A stretch of 64,000 nucleotides of DNA from Beta vulgaris subsp. vulgaris (GCF_026745355.1 NC_079203.1:42933492-42997491), one strand, 5' to 3'; counted from the stretch's first letter, positions 11,870 to 23,290 are shown. Notes: generated from the letters alone by a model not told the origin. Translations and numbers: made by a program.

Positions 11870-13260
11870 TCATATGTTGCATATTAATTCTGCACCTATA
11901 TTTCTCTAAATTATACTTGATCTTGATCATTTGACTATCAATGAACAAATTAACACGTTTAAAGAGTGTATCCAAGGCATAAGTGGAGGTTTGGAGTTAA
12001 TTTTTGAGAGTTGTATGTGCACTCTCTACTCCATGTGTGCTTGTGTTAAAAAAATGAAGCACATCATTGGTCCATGCTTTTACAAACTTGGTCTTATGGG
12101 GATCCAACTATGTTGTCTTAACATAATCAATAATGGATTGCTTCCACGCCCAAGTGGATTTTAAATTTGCCAATGCAACCTCATATCTATCTTTAGTGTT
12201 TGCATTTAGCACATTCCATCAATGGCTAGCATGAAATTGCTCTCCAAATAACTTGCCCTACACATTCTGCTAACTCGTGTGTCGATCTTTGTTAATATGC
12301 TATGTACAAAGAAGATGAACAGAATCTGGAAAAATTTAACAAATGAGCCTAATCAAACCCAATTCACGATCTGTAAATATGAAATGTGGGTTCACATGAT
12401 GGTCAAGTAGATTACGTAGGCACTCCAACACCCAACAGTAACTATGTGCAGTATCATCCTTCATTATGGCATAGGCGATGAGAAAGTTCATATTTGTCGT
12501 TGCCACACCCATCAGCTGAATGCAAGGCATATCGTATCGATTCGTTTTATATGTTGAATTGATGCCAACTACCATAGGATATGTACGAAATTCGTTCGCA
12601 CCAACAGAGTTACACATGAATGCATGAGCAATACCTCCATCATCTCGTAATGACCATGACACATAGTTTTTCAACCAACAAGGTGCAGAAAATTTTTAAC
12701 TGAAAATTCGCTTCACGTCGTTCCATCTTGTAAAAATACCTCTCGTTGTATATATGCTTTATTGTTTGGTGAAGATGTATGTATGCTTATACTACAACAA
12801 CTTGAATGTTTTTCGGTGCCGTCTCATCATCAGTCATTTGTCGAACCATCCACCTAGCATCATCATTGAACCCACTAGTCCGTCTGTGACCCTCTTTATA
12901 TGCTATAAATGCGTGGTTGTGTAAATCATATTTACTATCGGTAATAAACATATATTATTGATTTATCAAAATCAAGTCAATCGTAAATGAACATCCACAA
13001 AACTTTGTCGATGTATTAGGCCGTTTTACTTTTCTCGGGTCTACCTTATCTACTTGTATCTTGTCCCACGAAAACATCTCAAATGACAAATTCAGGTACC
13101 TTTATAATTATGTATATACGAGTAAATAACCAATTCAAAGCCTATGGAAACTGCGATTTCATTAAGATGATCTTCTTTAACCGTCGTGAAGCCATCACTT
13201 ATCCAAAATCTAGTATGATAATTAAACCCGTCTCCATAATTGCTCGAGTATGGAATATAT
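11870..13260 (-). pseudogene. MULE transposase pseudogene, right arm
   Basis: Inverted partner of the left-arm gene. The core is open at 12336-12674 and reads YVSWSLRDDGGIAHAFMCNS, MVVGINSTYKTNRYDMPCIQ and FIFTDRELGLI. Unlike the left copy it has a tryptophan where the left has a stop. The first catalytic aspartate is asparagine in this copy as well. The remaining N- and C-terminal parts are broken by stops. The frame points toward the palindrome centre, convergent with the left copy. Confidence 0.72.
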
Positions 13261-13899
13261 TAAAGACCATACAAGTAATATAAACTATTTAATTCATTAT
13301 ATATCAAAATTACAAAGTATAAATCCAGCAATAAATTGAAAAAAAATAAACATGGCAAAAACTTGTACAGTCGTCCAATTGGACGTCTGGTCATTTGTGG
13401 TTAGACATTTATTTTAGACGCCTGATAACCGGTGAAGGCGCCTATTTTAGCCGCCTGTGGAGAGGAATAGCAAACTCTAAAGTAGGCGTCTGTATATATT
13501 TTTAAGCGAAAACAAATTTAACGTCCATATTTTCATGGATTTTTAATTTAAGGTGAGCTTAATAACTATTCTTATATGTAAAATAATTTTATTTACTTGT
13601 TTTCACTATTTAAATAATTTATGTCTATTATATTATAACTACTCTAATATGCTAAAATCTAAATATGACTATTATCATATGTTAAAAATCTAGAGATAAT
13701 TCATATAATACATCATGTAAATTCATCATGTAAATTTTACATATTATGTATACATATTATTCTACTACATATTCAAAATTTTAAGCTAAAATCTATAAGT
13801 TGAAACAATATTTATTAACCATGCTTTTACAAAAGAAAAATATCATATCATCTGTCTAACGCCTAAGTTAGACGCCTAATATAGGCGTTTAACCAGTTG

Positions 13900-14045
13900 C
13901 GTATAAAATAGGTGCTGGCGCATGACCAATTGGTCAAACGCCTGTTTTAGGCGCCTCACCAGCTGGTCAAACGCCTGTTTTAGGCGCCTCACCAGCTGGT
14001 CAAACGCCTATTTAGGTACTTGACCAGTTGGTCAAACACTTTTTT
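13900..14045. repeat. Minisatellite, about 34-bp unit, outer right arm
   Basis: Three to four units of the form GGCGCCTCACCAGCTGGTCA followed by AACGCCTGTTTTA run head to tail. The ACCAGCTGGT core is itself a palindrome. A degenerate, shorter version lies at the outer end of the left arm (about 9137-9205). Such arrays often form the termini of MULE-type elements. Confidence 0.7.
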
Positions 14046-14056
14046 TAGGCGCTTAT

Positions 14057-15150
14057 AGAATGGAGGAAAGTCAATTGAAAATTCTTTCGAGTATCAATAG
14101 ATTGTCATGTTGATGCTTAATCTTTTTATCATCGAAACACATTATTATGTTTGACATTAAATATAGTAATGTAATAGATTGGTATTTGAGGATCATACAA
14201 TGACCATTTAATGCTTAATGTTTTCATCATCCTAACACATTACTTTTCAAATGAAAAAACACAATTCTTTTTATAAAATTAATCAATAACTAACTCAACT
14301 AATAGTGATTAGCTGAGTAATACAGTTTAACCAAAGAAAATTTTATATGAAACATGATCAAAGTCACATTACATGTGTTACAAGATTCGTGTATGAGTTT
14401 CCCCTTTCCCTTTAAAGTTAAGTGGGCATTATATCAAGCATGACTATGTTTGTCGATGGATTTACATAATTTTTATCTCAGTGTATTGTTTCATTATTAA
14501 GAGTTAGGCAACCTTACTGATTACTCCCTCCTTCATCTATTGATCTTCACACTTTTCTTTCCCATATGTTCCATAATTTTTTCACGCTTCTACGTAATTC
14601 CTCTTTTGGTGAAGTTTTAGTTTCATTATGTTTTAACCTTTAGTTTTTTCTTCCACACTCATTTACTTTTTTCATGATCCCACATCCCATTGGTAATTTG
14701 GTATAATAATTGTTAACATCGTTAGGGGATAGCAGGAGTATAGGGAACAGTAGCTTAAAAAGCATGAGGCGCACCAAGGTGCAAGGGGCTGCACCTTGCC
14801 TTTGGTGCACCTCCTTGCGCTTTTGGGGGGAGAGATGCTTGCAGAATACCTTTTTTCTTGGAAATTTTTACCAATTTTTTTCGGCAGGTGTGCCTCCGGC
14901 GACTTTTAAAGTGTTTTTTTTTCTGCGCGCGCCTATATGTGCTTTTTAAACTAAGATTAGGAGTACTCTAAATTCTTGAGTATTGATTGCTGTTTGCATG
15001 AAGTCACTTGCTACAGGAGTACGGGCTCACCGATCCCACATTGGTTTATTACCTCAGATCTGCACCATGTGTCTTGTTCATAAGGTCATAGGTTATTGAT
15101 TGTTTGATATTTTTGGTGGGGACCTATTGTGTATCCCTTGATGTATTTAA
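14057..15150. other. Intergenic with MITE-like fragment
   Basis: 14522-14738 starts with a Stowaway-like end (CTCCCTCCTTCATC after TA), but its right end (GATAGCAGGAG before TA) is diverged. 14765-14825 repeats GGTGCA/GCACC motifs. Two related stretches with AATGCTTAAT-type sequence lie near 14110-14250. No gene is recognised. Confidence 0.3.
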
Positions 15151-15655
15151 ATGAATGTTGGGATAATTGGGTCAAAAGATCAGCTAATCAATGAATATCG
15201 TGTTTTGCTGGCTGAGAAGCTTCTGAACAAATCGGACTATGACATTGACTCGGAGATAGGAACACTAGAACTCCTCAAGGTCAGTGGTTGTATGTTATTT
15301 GATGATCAGAGCAGGTTCATTGTCAACGGTGGATATAAGTGTCCAATAGTATGTCTTCAGTTGATATTGTTGATGTTTATGTTTTGTCCTTTTCGTGCCA
15401 GACACAATTTGGGGAGAGTAGCATGGAGAAATGTGATATTATGCTTAATGATCTACTTGATTCCAAGAGAACTAACAGCAATATTCAAAAAAACAACTTT
15501 TACCAAAGACATCTCAATCAGTTACCCCTGCAATTCTTCTCTTTTGCAAGAATTGGAATAACTTGCTTGTAGGGGGTGAAGTGGTAAACACTGAGTTTTC
15601 ACTGGATGTTCTTGATGCTACGATAATATCATCAAATTTTTGGCCTCCAATCCAG
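15151..15655 (+). pseudogene. APC2: APC2 pseudogene, cullin-region exons
   Basis: Three exons resemble the cullin-homology region of plant APC2. 15151-15279 reads GIIGSKDQLINEYRVLLAEK, LLNKSDYDIDSEI and LELLK, ending at a GT donor. 15402 to about 15495 reads TQFGESSMEKCDIMLNDLLD then SKRTNSNIQK. 15573-15655 reads GEVVNTEFSLDVLDATIISS then NFWPPIQ before a GT donor. The last part of the middle exon is disturbed, since the frame continues past the expected boundary. The middle of the protein, between the exon ending 7571 and this point, is missing or unrecognisable, and so is everything C-terminal, including the winged-helix end that recruits the RING partner. This is therefore an incomplete copy. 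Fairly sure of family, from memory. Confidence 0.78.
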
Positions 15656-16332
15656 GTATGCCTTTTTGCTTCAATGGCTACTAATATACCTTGTAAGTAC
15701 TGAGATGAGTTTAGCCAGATAATGGATATTTCCAATCTTGCCTCTAATTTATGGTTTTAAGCAACATACTAAAATAAGAAGGGGACAATTATTATTTTTA
15801 TAGCTTTGATGGACTTGAGCATGCAGGTTGTCTATTCTACAATGTGATTGACCTGTCAGGGGACTATTAGAGGAGCATCAGACCAGAGAAGTGAGCCATG
15901 TTGAGAGTCAAAGTTTAAATCCAGAGTAGTATTAATTAGTAATTGGATCACTATAAAAAGGTAATATAATATCCATAGTTGAAATTAGTATTGTTCTTAA
16001 ATTATCCATAGTTGAGATTATTGTGAAAAGGCTGGTCGAAATTGGGATTAGCCCTTTTGAAAATTTAGCCTGATTGTGTGCAACTCTTTGCCGAGATGGA
16101 TGGTTTATGGTTTTGGATGGCAGAACTCGCAAAGGATGCCTTGCCAGTTCATTGGTGGTCATACTATTGGACCCAAGGATTCTTGGTGGTCATAAAAAAC
16201 GTATTTGTCATTTTCGATGTATTATAATTTCGTCTGTGTTTTTTAGGTGAAGCCGGTTCTAAGCATAAATTCATTGGTTGCACTTGCAATATCTTTGTTC
16301 ATATGTGTGGCCCTCCTAATTAACTATGGAGA
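15656..16332. other. Region after last APC2-like exon
   Basis: Intron-like DNA follows the donor at 15656, but no further APC2 exon is found. No transposon ends were identified. Confidence 0.35.
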
Positions 16333-16464
16333 ATGCCAAAAGGAACTCCGAAATCATCCTTTGATGCTGTAGATTGGGTTGTAGCTGGAGTATACAATGA
16401 TGATTCTGCTAGAATATTCGAGCCAAATGCATTCTGTGGTGAACCTGGTCTGGTCCCTCGATGA
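16333..16464 (+). pseudogene. Unrecognised coding-like fragment
   Basis: An open stretch of 43 codons (TPKSSFDAVDWVVAGVYNDD, then SARIFEPNAFCGEPGLVPR) ends in TGA. Composition looks protein-like and it could be the last exon of a gene remnant next to the APC2 copy. I cannot name a family and see no upstream exon. Confidence 0.22.
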
Positions 16465-16756
16465 CTGCAAGCCTGTAGCAATGTATTAGAACATTTGTAG
16501 TGAACATGCCCATGTACCTTTTTTTACATAAAAAAAATGGTATTGTATATTATTAACATGCCCTACTGACGAGGCCTAAATTACAACTTACCCATACATG
16601 CTACAATTATACTCCCACGACCACCACAAGAATCGAAACGTTATCACCTAGGGATAGATGGAAGCACCAACTAGTTGTCCATCTCCTGATTATTGTACAT
16701 GTCCATATATTTGTCACTATATTATTGTATAGTATCGATCACCAAATACTTTTGTA

Positions 16757-17428
16757 TCTTTATACTATAAGTAAAGAGGGGAGCAACAGTGTCCTCATTT
16801 GAAATTACATTTTTATTCTTATTAAATAAATTATTTTTTAAAAAAAAAACTTCAAACAACACTTCTAAGTCCTAAACAACTCAAAGTTAGCGCAATCAAT
16901 GCAAATCAACATAAAATTGACAAAATCATTTTAAATAAGGAAACTTATCATAAATTTAAAATGAAACATTGAAAAACATACACATATGATTATAGATTGA
17001 TTAGAAAAGACCATAAAACAAAATCAGAAGTGTGTTATTGAAATACATTAATACATTATCAATACTGATGTAGTATGTAAAAATTTGATGATATAATGTA
17101 TATAGAACTTATATATTTTTTAAATATAAAATAAGGCTCTTTATCTAAAGTAATAAAATTGAATCCTCCCATAGTCTTAACTCCAACTATATGTTAAAAA
17201 CAACAAAAGGTTAGTGATATATAATTTCTAATTGCTTTATGCATTATACGTGTTTCATTGATTTCAAATTATTTACTCATAAAATATCATAATTAAGAAG
17301 AACTAAAATTATTGAAATGCTATAAACAATTACCTTGGGAAAAAAAATCATAAAAAAATTTACTGCGAAAAAATAACTAACAAAGAAAATTATTAATTAA
17401 AGCACACATAGCGTGCATAAATTGCTAG
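16757..17428 (+). mobile_element. Helitron-like element
   Basis: It begins TCTTTATACTATAAG after an A and ends CTAG before a T, with a short hairpin (GCACACATAGCGTGC, 17402-17416) about 8 bp upstream of CTAG. These are the end features of plant Helitrons, which insert between A and T. The 672-bp interior has no RepHel protein, so it is non-autonomous. Oddly, its flanks are near-identical 38-bp direct repeats (see findings). Confidence 0.65.
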
Positions 17429-18131
17429 TATTATTGTATGGTATTAATCACCAAATACTTTTGTATATTAATATAGCCAGTTACCACTTTTAAGAGCAAT
17501 TTTTAGGTCTTCACTCTTAAAACCCCCCCTCCCCCTCAATCAATGAACATATAAATTATAGCAATAAGTGGTCCATTGTTTATTCGTTATTTGGATTGAT
17601 ATTACATCATTACATGTGCATCTATTTAGTTTCTCTTTTTTTGGGAGGGGGTGGGCGGTGGTGTTGGTAGCAAAGAACTACATGGCATTGGAGATGTAAT
17701 CGCACCTGAATGTGTGTTGGTTGGATATGGCAAGCTGGCTTGTCCGTGTGTCATGTTGAGCTGGCTAGGATCCACACAAGGCACAAGCACCACATTAGTA
17801 TTGTACAAGTGTGGAGAATTATTATGTTAACTTGTTGTAGGTTAACTTGGCATTCAATATTTATAATGTTTACATAATATTACAAATCTATGACTAGTAA
17901 AGTACCATTCTATCTTTTACAATATAATATTATCCCTTTACATATAATATTATCCAATACACCCCCTCAATCTTTACAATATAATATTATCCTTTTACAT
18001 ATAATACTATTCAATAAGTACATTACCCATGTGTGTCATGTTTGGCGCTTTGTTTTCTATTGTTGTTTTGTGTTGGATTATCTGCCTCGTATTGTGTCAT
18101 GCTTTTTCATCTAAAAATGTGGCCTATGCAC
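17429..18131. other. Intergenic, no recognised gene
   Basis: It starts with the downstream copy of the 38-bp repeat. 17630-17815 is locally G-rich, with an open plus-strand stretch (GIGDVIAPECVLVGYGKLAC) of unknown meaning. 17910-18020 repeats a CAATATAATATTATCC motif about four times. Confidence 0.35.
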
Positions 18132-20814
18132 TGTAATATCCCGAAAATTCAAACTTGATTAACATTGATAATTAGCTTAAGTAAATTATTATTTTTATTT
18201 AATCACTTCTTTAATATATTCGACAAAATAAAATCAAGTATTTAATAAAATAAGCTAAGTTAGATTGGTAATACATTAAAAAGGAAGTAGGAAAAATCAC
18301 TATTTTAGTATTAGTAAAGGAATTAGAAAATTTCCAAAAAAGGAAATTCACCATCCACACAATCCATCTTCTTCCTCAAGCTCCATGACCTTGCTCCCCA
18401 AGGCTTCTAGAACTCCTTCCTCCCCAAGTATACTTCACCATTAATCCACCATTATTTTAATTGAGCTTTGTTCGTAAAATTACTATAAATAGTATGCTGA
18501 TTTTACTATTCATCTCCATCCAAAAATCAGAAAACTTTCAACACTACCACCCAACCCTGCCACTTTCTTCTCCGACCACCACCACCTGTCGGCCTCCCTC
18601 ACTGCGCGCCAGACTCGCACCACCAGCCAGCCACCCCGCCAGCACCGCCACCTCCTTCTCCCTCCCCCACGCTGCACCCCTCCTCTTCCTCTTCCTCTCC
18701 TTCTCGCTGCACTCTTCCCCTCCCCCATCTCGCTGCAGCCTCCTTGCTGCCGCGCCGCACCTGCCGCCAGCCGCGCCGCACCGCCGTCCTGCCGTCCGTC
18801 CCGCTGCTGCACCGCCACCTGCTCGCCGGAGCTCCGACCCCCACTGCACTGCCCGTCTTCTCCTTGTTACTTCACTTAGTGAAGGTATATTACATACCTT
18901 TCCCTCCTTTTATAAATTTGAAAAAAAAAAAAACTTGAGTTATGTTAGTTGGGCTTAGTGATTAATTAACATAACCCATATAGTAAGTTGGACTAATTAA
19001 CTAAACTACCTTGAATTATTATCTTGTTTTGTTTATGCATAAGTGTACTTCTAACCTCTCAAGTTAAAATATAGAAACTTAGTATGGTTAATAAATCAAG
19101 TTGATTGGACTTAGTTAATTAAGTTAATATTATAAATTTCATTTTATGAAATAATTATACAACCTAATTATAGTATAATATAGATTATGACATAATCACT
19201 AATATTACACCTTTACTATATATAATGGGTATCTCTGGTTAATTAAGTTATAGTTTCATGTTCACATAGATATAACTTAAGTTTATGTAGTATAAAGTAA
19301 TACTAATTAAGTACACTTGGATTTTTAAGTATAATATTAATAACCTTAATCTACAATTATAATCCCACTTTTAGCTTGATTAAATGAGTACCACTTTTAA
19401 GTTGTAAATTAAATAAGTCACTTATACATGGGTATCAAGTAGTATGAAATATCTCTAGTACAAGTTAGAGTGGAATAACTAGTTACTATTAAAAGTTTAA
19501 GTAAAGTATGAAAGTTCTATAATTATACCTTCAAGTCATTAAACATGAATTTTCATGAATCTTAGAAGTAATGGTTATTACTAATTAAATAGTTTTACAT
19601 AAGTTAGTAATCAAGTTACTAAATTCAAGAAGTATTGTTTTAGTAATAAAAGTTGTAATAAGGTTCCATAACTATTAATTTTATAAACACTCTAGTAATT
19701 CATAGACACATGATGGAAATGGATCGTAGAGTTTAAATCTAGAATAAAATATTAATAAGTCGTCTTTATTAATCCTTGAATAGATTAGAAAGGAAAAGGG
19801 ATATTACAAGCCTCACCCGGCTATCAAGTATAATAATCGCGACTCGAGGTAACGTCTACTGCTAACACCCGCATTCCCCTTCCAACTATGTTTTATGACG
19901 CTTTTACATAATGTTTTGATGATATGTGTTTATGGATTGCGGGATATGAAATGTTTTGCTAAATGATGTTTATGATGCTGATGAATTGGTTTTCATGATG
20001 CTTAAGAGATGTTTTATCACATAAATATAAAAATAACGAAACATGATAAATGAAAGTGAAAGACGGTTCTTGGCAGTACGTTATGGGCACCGCAAGTGTC
20101 ACCTTTGTTGTGACCGCCTTTCGGATATGGGCACCGCAAGTGTCACCTTTGTTGTGACCGCCTTTCGGATATGTATATGTTATGGGCACCGCAAGTGTCA
20201 CCTTTGTTGTGACCGCCTTTCGGATTAATGTTATGGGCACCGCAAGTGTCACCTTTGTTGTGACCGCCTTTCGGATTAATGATTATGATGTTATGATGTT
20301 GTACTTGCCAAGTTACCATTAAAAATGATGTAAGATTATAAAGGATAATATCTCAAAATGGTCGGATTTCTATTATCAAGTTATATGTTTATGAAATGAT
20401 GTTTGCGATATTCTCTTCTCCCTATTTTCAAATAAAATGAGTTGAAATGAATTTACGTTGTTAGAGTAGTATGTTACTGAGCCTCGGCTCATGACGTTTT
20501 GTTTTTCTGTTTTAGGTACCGATGGGGATGACGCCATGGCTTAGCAGTGAGGAAATGTTATTAGAATAACTCAAACAATTAAAGCTTTTGTAACTTAGTA
20601 CTTACTTAGTTTAATTAACATTAACTCTGTTTTACTTTAATATAACCTAGTACGTTTAAGTTTCCATGTTATTATATGTTTATGCAAGTATGCTGCCTTG
20701 TATTTTCCTAATGGAAAGTACGGCAGTAACGCACCGACCAAAGGCTAGGACTTCCGCTGCTAATAATCAAGATTAATTAACCTAATAAAGATGCTTAGAG
20801 GTCGGGGCGTTACA
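18132..20814. mobile_element. Solo LTR, probably Ty3/gypsy type
   Basis: A 2683-bp unit starts TGTAATATCCCGAAAATTC and ends GTCGGGGCGTTACA, flanked by a perfect 5-bp duplication TGCAC (18127-18131, 20815-20819). TG...CA ends plus a 5-bp duplication, with no internal region or second LTR, indicate a solo LTR left by recombination. Long LTRs with TGTAAxxxCCC...GGGxGTTACA ends are typical of plant Ty3/gypsy elements. Inside are a pyrimidine-rich, GC-rich block (about 18560-18860) and a four-copy tandem repeat. Confidence 0.82.
20078..20280 (+). repeat. Four-copy tandem repeat inside solo LTR
   Basis: The core GGGCACCGCAAGTGTCACCT, continuing TTGTTGTGACCGCCTTTCGGAT, occurs four times (starting near 20086, 20128, 20184 and 20236), with short TATGTTA-type linkers of varying length. 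Each core contains GTGTCAC and TGTGAC, so single strands could fold. Confidence 0.85.
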
Positions 20815-20867
20815 TGCACAATCTAACAATGTTTTTTTATTACATCAAGTGCTTTGGTCTTGGTCAA

Positions 20868-21085
20868 CCTAGTGTTATTTTTAGTTCGCGAATGAGCATG
20901 ATTATATTAATATTTATTATTGATTGAAAAATCAAATCTAGTGTCAAATGACTAAAGTTTCATATTTGTTCACACAATAGAGTTTTGCGAGGCCTAGTGT
21001 TATTTTTAGTTCGCGGGTGAGCATGATTATATTAATATTTTATTATCGATTGAAAACTCAAATATGGTGTCAAATGGCTAAAGTT
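20868..21085 (+). repeat. Tandem duplication, about 95-bp unit
   Basis: Two adjacent copies share CCTAGTGTTATTTTTAGTTC, a GAGCATGATTATATTAATAT stretch and a TGTCAAATG..CTAAAGTTTC end, at about 20868-20967 and 20993-21085. They lie beside the MULE-family fragment. Confidence 0.75.
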
Positions 21086-21400
21086 TCCTATTAGACATTA
21101 TTTAGGCGCCTGACTACAGGTTTGGGCACCTAATAAAGGTGCCTGAGCATTTTTTTTAAGTCAATATAGTCCAATTTTGTGTATTAAAAGAATTATAAAA
21201 TTTCATTAATATTAATAATGCAATAATATGGCCGGAAAAGTTACCGGAGTTATTGTCGTCGGAAAGTTAGCCGGAAAAATTCCCGAAGTTCTTGATGGGA
21301 AAGTTAGCCGGAATAATTGCCGGAGTTATTGTTGATGAAAGAGATGTAGGTAGGGAAATACAACCCATGTATACAAATACAAAAATACAGGGCGTTAACT
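21086..21400 (-). mobile_element. Terminal fragment of the palindrome MULE family
   Basis: 21102-21152 carries GGCGCCTGAC and GGTGCCTGAG motifs like those at the outer ends of the palindrome. 21220-21335 repeats GCCGGAAAAATT and CCGGAGTTATTG units. 21348-21395 is the inverted counterpart of the sequence flanking the Stowaway element at 8620-8890 (AATACAACCCATGTATACAA). This suggests a truncated copy in the opposite orientation. No transposase is present. Confidence 0.5.
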
Positions 21401-22084
21401 GAAAATTCTAGGGCGACATTTAACAAGATCCTATTAAAGTCGATATTAAAGAATTGGGTTGGAAGGGTTCACTTATTCCAAATCTCAAGGGTTCTGGGAC
21501 AGTCTTAATGACATATACACGATTTCAACTATTAAGGGTGGCAAGGAGCTTCCCAGATTTTGTTCCATTTTAGCTCATGGTTAAAGGAAGTAGGCAAACC
21601 TTGTTGCCATTCCTCTCTATAAATCTTTTTTGAATCGAAAATTTTTCTTTTGGCTGCCCAACAGATAAGAGTAGCTTCATGGTCAGCTTGAAGGTTGTAT
21701 TTTGAAATTCACAGGGATATATTTGGGGGCAAGAGGCATGGATAACTCGTCAAGATTCCAAACACCGTGTCTGTGGTTGATGACACTAACCACTTTCCTA
21801 CTAACTCGTCATACTTAAAACTTATGATGTCTATTTTGTTGACAATTTTGTATTTGTTCACACATATATCTTATCCATTTATAAATAATTGTATAATTTG
21901 CATAATGTTTACTATTCACTACTTACACTTTGATTGTCTTTGATAATTTATATTTTACGAACAACATAGGCACATAGCCTTGTGGGATGTTATTAAATTC
22001 GTCTCAATATATGTATTTTTTTACACCAACTTCTTATAATTTTAACTTATTAATAAAGTTATTAATATCTGAAGCCATACATCA
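21401..22084. other. Intergenic, nothing recognised
   Basis: AT-rich DNA with broken frames. No repeat ends, RNA gene or coding signature were identified. Confidence 0.3.
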
Positions 22085-23290
22085 GCAACAATCCATCTTG
22101 TGTGGACCCGGTTCACATTAAAAATAGTGTGGACCAGACCTAGACACGTGCCCCACTACAAACTAGTCACTCCCGCTTTCCAAAATCCGTGCGATTTTCT
22201 CTCTCTTCAATAAGATTATCTCGACCTAAAATTTTAACAAAAACAGTTGTTTAGAACATACACTATATCATGTCAAAATACATTATCATGTCAATCACTA
22301 TAACAATCGATTATAATAATTTTGTGTAATATACAAATAAACTACACTATAACATTTCAAAATACACTATATTATGTCAAAACACATTATATCATGCAAC
22401 ACTATCATGTCAAAAAACACAACAAAACACTATCATGTCAAAATACACGATATCATGTCAATATACACTATAGCATGCAACACTATCATGCCAAAAAACT
22501 CAGCAAAACACTATGATTTTAAAATACACTGTATCATTTTAAAATACACTATATTATTTCAAAATATACTATATTATTTTAAAAATACACTATCAGGAAA
22601 GTGAAGTTATCAGAGGAGAGAGAAGTTATCAGGAGAGAGAAAAGAGTGGAAGACTAAACGCGGCAAAAACGGAAAGTTGTAATCATTGAAACTCACGTGA
22701 GATGGATAATGTGTACACTAAGTTAGTGTGCACCGGATTCATATTAGCTTTTTTACACAATCTGACTTGTGTGGACCCGGTTCACGTTAACATTAGTGTG
22801 CACCAGGCCAAAAGCATGTATCATTACTGAACAATCCACTATATCACGCGAAAACCCACTATATTATGCAAAAGCCCACTATATCATTCAAACACACACT
22901 ATATCATTCAAGCACACACTGTATCAATAATAAATTCTCATTCAGAAACACTATATCACGTAGAAACTCACTATATCATTAAGATGTACATTATATCATG
23001 TAGAAATTTTCACTATATCATGCACAAACTAAATCATTATATATGTTAGAACAAGTGTCATGATATATACTATGCAACTTAGATCTTCTTGTATGTTAAA
23101 ACATTTTAATTAATTTCTCCATTATATTGCATATAATTTCACTATATGGTCTGCGGTAATAAAATCTACTATATTGTATATAATTTTACTATATCTCTGT
23201 AGAACTCACTAAGTCACTATATGAAATTAATATCACTTATCGATCCGTTGCACACTAACTTAGTGTGCATCACAACATCAGGTTCATTTA
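22085..23290. repeat. Two AT-rich repeat elements side by side
   Basis: The motif TGTGTGGACCCGGTTCAC occurs at about 22100 and 22770. Related motifs GTGTGCACCGGATTCAT (about 22718) and ACTAACTTAGTGTGCAT (about 23250) mark the other ends. Each unit is filled with variants of CACTATATCATGTCAAAAT, a minisatellite of roughly 18-20 bp. They look like two members of one MITE-like family in tandem, but exact ends and target duplications are unresolved. Confidence 0.5.

Larger units (their letters stand above)
9130..14056. mobile_element. Palindromic Mutator-like (MULE) locus
   Basis: Two arms of about 2.2-2.3 kb (left about 9130-11443, right 11843-14056) are inverted copies separated by a unique 399-bp spacer. 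Each arm runs from an outer minisatellite rich in ACCAGCTGGT and GGCGCCT motifs, through AT-rich DNA, into a decayed MULE transposase gene whose 3' end faces the centre. Long stretches match almost base for base, for example 10740-10945 with 12336-12545 and 9230-9560 with 13560-13850. The left arm alone carries a Stowaway-like insertion ending near 10028. No terminal target duplication was found. The locus lies between the N-terminal and cullin-region exons of the APC2 pseudogene. Confidence 0.8.

Noticed and set aside
14710..14949. 79-codon frame with GGTGCA repeats
   Set aside because: Short inverted GCACC/GGTGC repeats create the frame; no family recognised.
18461..18958. 165-codon open frame rich in proline, serine and alanine
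   Set aside because: It lies in the pyrimidine-rich part of the solo LTR. The frames on both strands are open only because of base composition, and there is no domain.
20078..20280. Four repeats as a CRISPR-like array
   Set aside because: Linkers are short and similar, there is no associated gene, and it sits inside a solo LTR.
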